Below, in pieces: positions 1-6,245 of a DNA stretch of 8,265 bases. A program made the position numbers and the translations under genes. The notes under the pieces were generated by a model, which saw only the letters and a program-made list of their open reading frames with translations, searched no databases and was not told where the DNA came from. The stretch spans positions 1 to 8,265 of the forward strand of contig USCF01000042.1 in the NCBI GenBank assembly GCA_900553115.1, read 5' to 3'. Position 1 is the first letter of the stretch; the number at the start of each line of letters is the position of its first letter. Origin of the DNA: an uncultured Alphaproteobacteria bacterium (GTDB lineage Bacteria > Pseudomonadota > Alphaproteobacteria > RF32 > CAG-239).

Positions 1-1007
1 AGAGCGCTTTTAATGCAACTGATTTATCTCAAATTGAGGGTTTGAATATTAAAAAAGCTGAAAAGTATTTGCGATTACGGGATAAATTGGATGTGGATAA
101 AATTGTTGCAGAGGTTGAGAATAGAGGGATAAATTACCTAACATTTGATGATGAAAAATATCCGAGAATGCTTAAAAATATTGATGATCCTCCATCTGTT
201 ATTTATTATAAAGGAGATTTGTTTGGTTGTAATTTAGATAAGACTTTGGCGGTTGTAGGTTCAAGAAGGGCAACTGGATATGCTAGAGAGGCTTTAGCTC
301 AAATTATTTCAGAATTAAATGGTACTGATATTTGTATAGTTTCTGGGTTAGCATCTGGAATTGATACAACTGCACATGTTTCGGCTTTGGATAATAATTT
401 AAAAACTGTTGGTGTTATTGCAAGTGGTTTTGATTATACTTATCCTGCGGCTAATAAAGAGTTGTATAAGAGAATTGAAAACGGTTGTGGGGCGGTTTTG
501 TCAGAATATTATCCGACTTTTGAACCGTTAAAATTTAGATTTCCGCAAAGAAATCGGATTGTTTCAGGTTTGTCTTATGGAACTTTGGTTGCTGAGGCAT
601 CGTTAAAAAGCGGTGCATTGATTACAGCCAATTTAACACTTGAACAAGGCAGAGAATTAATGTGTATTCCTGGATTGATTACCAATCCAAATACTCAAGG
701 AATTTATAAGTTATTGAAAAATGGTGCAACTTTAGTTACTTGTGCAGATGATATTTTAGAAGCATTGGGGTGGGAAATTAAGGTTGAGCAAAAGAGTTTG
801 TTTAGTCTTCCTGATTTGAGCGAGGATGAAAAAGTTATTTATGATACATTAGAGATTGAGGAAAAATCTGTCGATGAGTTGCAAGCTTTTACAAAGTTAA
901 GTATTGATAATTTGCTTATGTACTTGACAACGATGGAGCTTAAAGGGATAATTAAACAAGTCGACGGGGATAGATATAAGAGAGTTAATCCTGTTAATCG
1001 CAGTTAA
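1..1007 (+). CDS. dprA: DNA-processing protein DprA (Smf family), 5' end outside the window
   Basis: DprA binds incoming single-stranded DNA in the cytoplasm and loads RecA during natural transformation; many non-competent bacteria also carry it. The frame is open from position 3 and its first residues (SAFNATDLSQIEGLNIKKA) read as the end of a helix-hairpin-helix N-terminal domain, so the TTG at 42 is internal and the true start lies upstream. Numbering from that TTG, the Rossmann-like DprA core shows VVGSRRATGYA (71-81), SGLASGIDTTAH (101-112), FPQRNRIVSGLS (167-178), EASLKSGALITA (185-196), EQGRE (201-205) and a late NGATLV. Residues about 260-315 look like the C-terminal winged-helix (DML1-like) domain, so the 3' end is complete. 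It ends 29 bases before topA, on the same strand, a pairing seen in many bacteria. Codon use is strongly AT-biased, matching topA. Family assignment is very secure; whether this organism is competent is not shown. Confidence 0.95.
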   Translation, partial: SAFNATDLSQIEGLNIKKAEKYLRLRDKLDVDKIVAEVENRGINYLTFDDEKYPRMLKNIDDPPSVIYYKGDLFGCNLDKTLAVVGSRRATGYAREALAQIISELNGTDICIVSGLASGIDTTAHVSALDNNLKTVGVIASGFDYTYPAANKELYKRIENGCGAVLSEYYPTFEPLKFRFPQRNRIVSGLSYGTLVAEASLKSGALITANLTLEQGRELMCIPGLITNPNTQGIYKLLKNGATLVTCADDILEALGWEIKVEQKSLFSLPDLSEDEKVIYDTLEIEEKSVDELQAFTKLSIDNLLMYLTTMELKGIIKQVDGDRYKRVNPVNRS

Positions 1008-1036
1008 AAGCGGTAAGAGGATAGGTGGTATAAAAA

Positions 1037-3346
1037 ATGGCAAAAACGGCTGAAAAAAAAGAAAAATCATTGGTAATAGTTGAGTCTCCTGCTAAATCTA
1101 AGACTATTAGAAAGATATTGGGTGACGGATATCAGATTGAGGCAAGTTACGGACATGTTAGGAATTTGCCAACGAAAGATCCGTCAACGCAGAATTTGGG
1201 ATTTGATGTGGAAAACCATTTTACACCTAAGTTTGAGGTAATTCCCGGAAAACAAAATGTTGTAAAAAAATTAAATGATATGGCAAAAAAAGTTGATCGT
1301 GTTTACCTTGCATCCGACCCCGATCGTGAGGGAGAAGCTATTGCATGGCATGTTCGCCAGATTTTAAAAGTGCCAGATGAAAAGATTTCTAGGATTGTGT
1401 TTAACGAAATTACGCCAAAAGCTGTAAAACATTCTGTTGAAAATCCAAGAAGTATTGATATGGATATGGTTAAAGCTCAACAAACTCGTCAAATTTTAGA
1501 TAAATTGGTGGGTTACAAGCTTAGTCCGGTTCTGTGGAAACAAATCGGAAATAGAAATTTGTCAGCAGGTCGTGTTCAGTCTGTTGCATTGAGAATGATT
1601 TGTGAAAGAGAAGATGAAATAGAGGCTTTTATTCCGCAAGAATATTGGTCAATTCATACTGTGCTTGATAAAGATGGAAAAATTTTTGATGCTGAACTTT
1701 CAAAAATTAAAGGAAAAGCAATAGAAAAAAACATCAAGAATAAGGATGAAGCACAAAAAATTGTTGATTTTTTATCAAATTATCCTGATGAATTTGATGT
1801 AAGTAAGGTTACTAAAAAGTCGACAAAACGTAAGCCTACAGCTCCTTTTATCACATCAACTATGCAGCGTGCAGCAAGTTCTAAACTAGGGTTTGGGGTG
1901 CAAAAAACAATGCAAGTTGCGCAAAAACTTTATGAAGGTATGGAAATTGATGGTACTCCGGTTGGTTTGATTACATATATGAGAACCGACAGTGTCAGAG
2001 TTTCTGATGATGCGCAGGCTATGGCAAAGGATTATATTTTGAATAATTATGGTGAAAAATATTATCCAGCCAAACCGAATGTTTATGTAAAAGGTAAGCA
2101 AAACGTGCAAGATGCGCACGAAGCTATTAGACCGTCTTATCCTGAAAGAACTCCTGACAGTATAAAAAAATATCTTGATAATGATCAGTATAAATTGTAT
2201 AAACTTATTTGGGAAAAATTTATGTCATCTCAAATGACATCTGCAGAAGTTGCGAATAAAACAATTGAAATTTCGGCAGGAGATTATACCCTAAAAGCCG
2301 GAACGAGTAAGGTTACTTTTGACGGTTTCTTGAAAGTTTATAATGATGCAGATGAAGAAGAACAAAAAGATGAGGCAAAAATCCCAGATTTAGAACAAGG
2401 TGACAAGGTTAAATGCCAAAAAGTTGAACCAAAACAACACTTCACTCAACCTCCTCCTAGATATAATGAAGCGTCGTTGGTTAAGGCTTTGGAAGAACAT
2501 GGAATTGGTCGTCCGTCTACTTATGCAACTATTATTACGGTAATTCAAACTCGTAAGTATGTTGAAAAAAAAGATAAGGCTCTTCGTCCGACTCTTTTGG
2601 GTAGAACTGTTTCAAAACAGTTGTGTGCGCAATTCGCTGATATTATGGATTACAAATTTACGGCAGGCATGGAAACAAAACTTGATGAAATTGCAGAGAA
2701 AAAAGCCGTTTGGGACAATGTTTTACAAGAGTTTTACACTCCTTTTATAGAAGAAGTTAATAAAGCTCTTCAAACAGGCGAGAGAGTGAGGATTGAAAGT
2801 AAAATTAAATGTCCAAATTGCGGGAAACCAATGGTTTTGAGAACAAGCAAGTTCGGAACTCAATTTTTGGGCTGTTCAGGTTATCCTGATTGTAAAACAA
2901 TGATGTCTTTGAATGCGTTGTCAGAAGAAAGTTCTGAAGATGAACAGTCAAATGAACCGCAAGTTTGTGAAGAAAAATGTGAAAAATGCGGTTCTGATAT
3001 GATTTTCAAAACAGGACCGTATGGCAGGTATATGGAGTGTACAAATGCTGAATGCAAACACAGAAAGCCATATAGAAAGTCAACAGGGGTAAAATGCCCA
3101 AAATGTGGCGAGGGTATGATTGTCGAGAGAAAATCAAAGCGTGGAACAGTTTTCTATGGTTGTGATAAGTATCCGAACTGTGATTTTACATTATGGAATG
3201 AACCTACTGGGGAAAAATGCCCAGAGTGTGGTTCTTTGTTAGTTAAAAAAGTCTTGAGAAAAGGAACAGTGATTTCTTGCTCAAGTATGAAATGTAACTA
3301 CAAACGAGATGCAGATGAACAACCGGCAGAAAATACAGAGCAATAA
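1037..3346 (+). CDS. topA: DNA topoisomerase I (type IA), with four C-terminal zinc ribbons
   Basis: Relaxes negative supercoils by cutting and rejoining one DNA strand through a 5'-phosphotyrosine link; cytoplasmic and normally essential. The 769-residue protein is complete. Its TOPRIM domain begins at SLVIVESPAKSKTI (11-24, with E16) and carries the acidic triad in ASDPDREGE (D94, D96, E98). The catalytic tyrosine is Y314 in GLITYMRTDS, followed by R316. HEAIRP (361-366) and GIGRPSTYA (489-497) are further type IA signatures. Four CxxC-type zinc ribbons follow: C592/C595/C613/C619, C648/C651/C668/C673, C687/C690/C709/C715 and C728/C731/C748/C753; these aid DNA or RNA polymerase contact in related enzymes. 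The ATG at 1037 is preceded by AGGTGG at 1023-1028, and the start sits at the expected MAK-lysine-rich beginning before the TOPRIM domain. Likely co-transcribed with dprA. All catalytic residues are present. Confidence 0.98.
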   Translation: MAKTAEKKEKSLVIVESPAKSKTIRKILGDGYQIEASYGHVRNLPTKDPSTQNLGFDVENHFTPKFEVIPGKQNVVKKLNDMAKKVDRVYLASDPDREGEAIAWHVRQILKVPDEKISRIVFNEITPKAVKHSVENPRSIDMDMVKAQQTRQILDKLVGYKLSPVLWKQIGNRNLSAGRVQSVALRMICEREDEIEAFIPQEYWSIHTVLDKDGKIFDAELSKIKGKAIEKNIKNKDEAQKIVDFLSNYPDEFDVSKVTKKSTKRKPTAPFITSTMQRAASSKLGFGVQKTMQVAQKLYEGMEIDGTPVGLITYMRTDSVRVSDDAQAMAKDYILNNYGEKYYPAKPNVYVKGKQNVQDAHEAIRPSYPERTPDSIKKYLDNDQYKLYKLIWEKFMSSQMTSAEVANKTIEISAGDYTLKAGTSKVTFDGFLKVYNDADEEEQKDEAKIPDLEQGDKVKCQKVEPKQHFTQPPPRYNEASLVKALEEHGIGRPSTYATIITVIQTRKYVEKKDKALRPTLLGRTVSKQLCAQFADIMDYKFTAGMETKLDEIAEKKAVWDNVLQEFYTPFIEEVNKALQTGERVRIESKIKCPNCGKPMVLRTSKFGTQFLGCSGYPDCKTMMSLNALSEESSEDEQSNEPQVCEEKCEKCGSDMIFKTGPYGRYMECTNAECKHRKPYRKSTGVKCPKCGEGMIVERKSKRGTVFYGCDKYPNCDFTLWNEPTGEKCPECGSLLVKKVLRKGTVISCSSMKCNYKRDADEQPAENTEQ

Positions 3347-3371
3347 GTCGATGAGGTAATTGTGATTGTAG

Positions 3372-3391
3372 GTTGGGCTTTCTGGTCCAAC
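3372..3391. repeat. Small hairpin in the topA-aroE spacer, possible dispersed repeat
   Basis: Bases 3372-3378 (GTTGGGC) pair with 3385-3391 (GGTCCAA plus C) over seven base pairs, one of them G-T, around a six-base loop. The flanking text (GTAGGTTGGG before, CAACG after) resembles the short GTAGGTTGGG...CCCAAC repeats scattered through the intergenic regions of several bacterial groups. There is no T-run after the stem on either strand, so it is not a standard terminator. The family resemblance is from memory and not tested. Confidence 0.4.
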
Positions 3392-3420
3392 GTCAAAATT
3401 ATTAAAAGGAATTTATAAAA

Positions 3421-4812
3421 ATGAATCCGGAATTGTATGAACGTTATTTAGCAAAAAAAGCTAAAAAATTAGGAATATCAGTAGAAGAATTAAAGGCGCA
3501 GGGAACATCTTCTCCTGTAAAAGAAACTGCTACAAATACAACTGAACCGACTCTTACTGTTCAAACAATGTCGACTTCTGCCCCGTCACAAACTACAATT
3601 TCTCAATCAACGGTTCAAACTTCATCTCAATATACTCAACAATATTCGCAACCTCAAAGTAATGCACCGACTTATTCTCAACCTGTTCAGCCGACTTATG
3701 GGCAACCGGAAGTAAAACAAGCTCCTCCGCAATATGTTCAGCAAACTATTCAACAACAGTTGGAACAACAAAATGAGCCAATTTCGTCTGTATTTTCTCA
3801 ACAACCTGAACCACCAAAATATCAACCATATTCTGGTATGCAACAAGAAACAGTTAAAACGGAAGTCCCTTCATATATTTTTGGTCCTTCAAAAATGACA
3901 GAGCCTCCAAAATATAGTAATAATCCTATTATTCAGCCAAAAACGCCAGATGATCCTGTTATTAATGATAATCGAGAAAATAAGTTTGGATTGATAGGTT
4001 ATCCTTTAGGACATTCTTTGTCGAAGGTTATTCATGAAGCAGGTTTTAAGAGCTTGGGAATTAAAGCAACTTATGATATTTTGGAAACTCCGCCGGATAC
4101 TTTGGTTGACAGGGTAAAGTTTTTAAAAGGCAGTGGGTATAAAGGTTTTAATGTAACAATTCCGTTGAAATTACCGATTTCTTTGTTTGTTAATGAGGTT
4201 GATAAATATGCTGATTTGGCAAGGGCGGTCAATACAATTTATATTGAGAAGGATAAATCTTTAAAGGCGTTTAATACTGATGTTATCGGTTTTAAAAGAG
4301 CTATTCCGAATGATATTGATTTAAGATGTAAAAAGGTTGCGCTATTAGGAACAGGTGGAGCAGCTCATGCTGCGTGTGTTGCTTTGACAGAGTGTAGGGT
4401 TAAAGAGATTGCTTTTTTTACAAGAAACATTCCTAATTCTATTGATTTGATGAATTATGTCAGACGAAAATTTCCGTCAATAGATTTTAATGTTTATCAA
4501 ATTGAAAATATCAGGGATTTGAGTGAGTTTGCAATGTTGGTAAACACAACCCCTATTGGAATGTTAGGGAAAGCAGGAGATATGATGCCAGTGGACATGC
4601 GTGCGTTGGAGAGTTTGAGGCACGATGCGATTGTTTATGATGTTATTTACAACCCGAAAAAAACGATATTAATAAAAGAAGCGGACAAATTATCAAACGC
4701 CACGGTAATTTCCGACGCCAGAAAGTACGTCGATTACCTGAAAGCGACAAGGTCAAAAGAAGAACTTGCCACAATTGAAAAAAGATTAAAGGAAATCGGC
4801 AGGGGACAATAA
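3421..4812 (+). CDS. aroE: Shikimate dehydrogenase with long low-complexity N-terminal extension and abnormal C-terminus
   Basis: AroE reduces 3-dehydroshikimate to shikimate with NADPH in aromatic amino acid synthesis (cytoplasm). The catalytic part starts near residue 188 and shows GYPLGHSLS (193-201, shikimate binding), NVTIPLK with catalytic K250, AFNTD with catalytic D287, the nucleotide loop GTGGAAHA (310-317), NTTPIGM (375-381) and VYDVIYNP (405-412). Residues 1 to about 185 are rich in Q, P, S and T after a short charged helix-like start (residues 1-27); typical AroE is about 270-290 residues and lacks this. No methionine lies just before the core, and AAAGGA at 3405-3410 supports the ATG at 3421. 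The usual C-terminal NGLxMLxxQ segment is missing: after about residue 420 a K/E-rich tail appears whose codons (gac, gcc, tac, ctg) match the right half of the window. The tail is probably the 3' end of another gene joined in frame. Identity of the core is secure; the final 40-45 residues probably do not belong to it. Confidence 0.88.
   Translation: MNPELYERYLAKKAKKLGISVEELKAQGTSSPVKETATNTTEPTLTVQTMSTSAPSQTTISQSTVQTSSQYTQQYSQPQSNAPTYSQPVQPTYGQPEVKQAPPQYVQQTIQQQLEQQNEPISSVFSQQPEPPKYQPYSGMQQETVKTEVPSYIFGPSKMTEPPKYSNNPIIQPKTPDDPVINDNRENKFGLIGYPLGHSLSKVIHEAGFKSLGIKATYDILETPPDTLVDRVKFLKGSGYKGFNVTIPLKLPISLFVNEVDKYADLARAVNTIYIEKDKSLKAFNTDVIGFKRAIPNDIDLRCKKVALLGTGGAAHAACVALTECRVKEIAFFTRNIPNSIDLMNYVRRKFPSIDFNVYQIENIRDLSEFAMLVNTTPIGMLGKAGDMMPVDMRALESLRHDAIVYDVIYNPKKTILIKEADKLSNATVISDARKYVDYLKATRSKEELATIEKRLKEIGRGQ
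4660..4690. other. Probable junction between two genomes (composition and codon-use breakpoint)
   Basis: The 60 bases starting at 4621 are 28% G+C by hand count, those starting at 4681 are 48%, and farther right lines reach about 60%. Codon choice switches from gat/aat/ttt/att to gac/aac/gcc/tac within a few codons. AroE homology ends at the same place. Gene style also changes: weak A-rich ribosome sites on the left, AGGAGG on the right. No insertion sequence, tRNA or direct repeat marks the boundary, which favours an assembly or cloning chimera over a mobile-element insertion. The exact base cannot be fixed by eye. Confidence 0.7.
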
Positions 4813-4842
4813 GCCGACAAAAACTTACAAAAAGGCAACGAA

Positions 4843-4867
4843 AAAGCCGCGGAAATTCCGCGGCTTT
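4843..4867 (-). terminator. Rho-independent terminator closing the aldolase operon
   Basis: A perfect 12-bp inverted repeat (4843-4854 with 4856-4867, AAAGCCGCGGAA and its complement) has a strongly GC core. Read on the minus strand it ends in five T residues, and it starts 13 bases past the stop of the last aldolase gene. On the + strand it ends in only three T residues, so it may also act weakly on the + strand frame that stops at 4812. Confidence 0.88.
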
Positions 4868-4880
4868 CTGCTGTGTCGAA

Positions 4881-5525
4881 TTATTTTTTATAAGTCTTTT
4901 TGAAAAGTTCCAGCGAAAGTTCGGTCGTGTATTTGTCGGCTTTTGCCTTTTCGACGGTCTTTTGCTCGATATAAGTTTTGCAGCCTTCTTCCAGAGCGCG
5001 GCACGCTTCGAAAGCGTCTTCCAGGGTTTTTCCGCACACGAAAACGCCGTGGTTTGCAAGGAAGCAGGCGTTTCTGCCTTCCATTGCGGCGACGGTATTT
5101 TTCGTAAGTTTCTTGGTTCCCGCAAGTCCGTACTTTGCACAACGGACGTCGCCCAGAAGATACTTTTTCATTTTATCGTTGAAAGCGGGCAATGAAAGGT
5201 GCGTGCTTGCAAAGGTTGCGCCCCAGGTGGGGTGGCTGTGCAGAACGACGTTGATTTCGGGACGCGCGCGAAGAATAGCGGCGTGGATTTTCCTTTCGCT
5301 TGTGGGTTTCCGGGGGCCCGTCCATTCAAGCGTTTCGATATCGACGACGGGAAGGTCGTCGGGCGTCATAACGACGTAATCGAGTCCCGACGGGGTGACA
5401 AGCGCGTGCTTTTCGTCAAGGCGGATCGAGATGTTGCCCCAGGTGCCTTGCACGAGGTTTTCTTCCAGCATTCTGACGCCTGCGTCTTTGACCATTTGTC
5501 TTAATTCTTTTTCGGTAAATGCCAT
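4881..5525 (-). CDS. Class II aldolase/adducin family protein, metal site intact
   Basis: Class II aldolases use a divalent metal, usually zinc, to cleave or epimerise sugar phosphates; members include L-fuculose-phosphate aldolase, ribulose-phosphate epimerase and 3-oxo-tetronate-4-phosphate decarboxylase. The 214-residue length is normal. The sequence has the phosphate-binding GTWGNIS (27-33) and TPSG (44-47), the acid/base glutamate E77 in KPTSERKIH, metal ligands H96 and H98 in VLHSHPTW, and the third ligand H159 in LANHGVFV. All residues expected for catalysis are present. The ATG at 5525 follows AGGAGG with a six-base gap. The gene starts ten bases after the stop of its degenerate paralogue (5536-6189), so the two are probably translated together and may form mixed oligomers; the family is usually tetrameric. 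The substrate cannot be told: no sugar kinase, isomerase or transporter is visible. Family call secure, specific function unknown. Confidence 0.92.
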   Translation of the reverse strand: MAFTEKELRQMVKDAGVRMLEENLVQGTWGNISIRLDEKHALVTPSGLDYVVMTPDDLPVVDIETLEWTGPRKPTSERKIHAAILRARPEINVVLHSHPTWGATFASTHLSLPAFNDKMKKYLLGDVRCAKYGLAGTKKLTKNTVAAMEGRNACFLANHGVFVCGKTLEDAFEACRALEEGCKTYIEQKTVEKAKADKYTTELSLELFKKTYKK

Positions 5526-5531
5526 AATAAA

Positions 5532-5538
5532 CCTCCTA
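5532..5538 (-). promoter_or_regulatory. Ribosome site overlapping the upstream stop codon
   Basis: On the minus strand the text is TAGGAGG: the TAG ends the degenerate aldolase gene and AGGAGG (5537-5532) serves the intact aldolase gene, six bases before its ATG. This arrangement points to translational coupling and fixes the start at 5525. Confidence 0.8.
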
Positions 5539-6189
5539 TTCGCGCTCGGCTTTCAAAAGCGCTTCCTGATTCGTCTTGCTGTATTTTTTGCGATACACGA
5601 CGTGTTCCAGCACCGCACCGATTTTGCCGACGGGTTTGCAGCCGCCGACGGCTTGCGCCATGATAAGGGTATGGGCGGCTTTGTCAAGGACAAGACAAGC
5701 GGTGAACGCTTCGTTGAGAGTCGTGCCTGTCGAAAGAATACCGATGTCCGAAAGCAGGCATGCTCCGCGGCCTTTAAGCGCCTTGGAAATGCCAAAGATG
5801 TCGTTGGTTTTTGCGGTTCTTGCGGTAGGACCGACGATTTGCGCCATATCGTCCAGAACGGGCGGAATGGTGACTTTTTTATTTGCGACGGTCAGTGCGA
5901 ACACGGGCGAAGTAATCATAATCGCGCCGACGTCCTGACGCGCGCCGTACAGTTTAACGTGCAAAAGCGCGTCTTTCAGAGTGCCGGAAGGGCATTTGTC
6001 GGTTTCGTTGAATTTAACCTCAATGATATCTTCAACGGTCAAATCTTTGAAGTTAACCCCCGATTTGGTGATAAACATACTTTCCGAGTCCACTCTTGCG
6101 CTGATGTTGTTGGTGTGCGCGCCGAAAAGATTTTCGTCGTAAACCTTATGCGCGTACTCAACCATTGTGTTTTTGAGTTTTTCGTTCAT
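5536..6189 (-). CDS. Class II aldolase-fold protein lacking the metal ligands (probable pseudoenzyme)
   Basis: This 217-residue protein aligns along most of its length with the intact aldolase encoded next to it (4881-5525). Matching stretches include NNISARV with GNISIRL, TKSG with TPSG, HVKLYGAR with HAAILRAR, and RGACLL with RNACFL. The three histidines that hold the metal are all changed: H96 to I92, H98 to S94 (MITSP) and H159 to I149 (LSDIG). The acid/base glutamate E77 lines up with D73. Metal-dependent aldol chemistry is therefore unlikely. The frame is open, with a good ribosome site (AAGGAG at 6200-6195) before the ATG at 6189, and its codon use is like its neighbours, so it looks like a maintained gene. 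Adducin, in animals, is a known example of this fold without catalytic metal. Plausible roles are a structural or regulatory partner of the intact paralogue or a ligand-binding subunit; both are inference. Low identity could also hide a different active site. Confidence 0.82.
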   Translation of the reverse strand: MNEKLKNTMVEYAHKVYDENLFGAHTNNISARVDSESMFITKSGVNFKDLTVEDIIEVKFNETDKCPSGTLKDALLHVKLYGARQDVGAIMITSPVFALTVANKKVTIPPVLDDMAQIVGPTARTAKTNDIFGISKALKGRGACLLSDIGILSTGTTLNEAFTACLVLDKAAHTLIMAQAVGGCKPVGKIGAVLEHVVYRKKYSKTNQEALLKAERE

Positions 6190-6203
6190 AACGACTCCTT
6201 ATT

Positions 6204-6233
6204 AAAAACAGCGGGCGGAAAAAAACCGCCCGC
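6204..6233 (-). terminator. Terminator-like hairpin inside the operon
   Basis: GCGGGCGG (6211-6218) and CCGCCCGC (6226-6233) form a perfect 8-bp GC stem with a seven-base A/T loop. On the minus strand the stem is followed by TGTTTTT (6210-6204), the form of an intrinsic terminator, and it begins 12 bases after the aminotransferase stop. It sits before the two aldolase genes, which have no obvious promoter of their own in the remaining bases. It may cause partial termination or protect the upstream mRNA end. On the + strand the following AAGTTTT is a weaker T-run. Confidence 0.75.
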
Positions 6234-6245
6234 AAGTTTTAACGA

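Noticed and set aside
42..44. TTG as the start of dprA
   Set aside because: The frame is open upstream and encodes expected DprA N-terminal helix-hairpin-helix-like sequence, and no ribosome site precedes the TTG.
3372..3391. Hairpin as a terminator for topA
   Set aside because: There is no T-run after the stem on either strand and the stem contains a G-T pair.
4643..5140. A minus strand open frame across the terminator and junction
   Set aside because: It overlaps the intact aldolase in another frame, crosses a strong terminator and has low-complexity basic content.
5536..6189. Calling the metal-less aldolase a pseudogene
   Set aside because: The frame is full length with normal codon use, a good ribosome site and no frameshift; loss of catalytic residues alone does not make it a broken gene.
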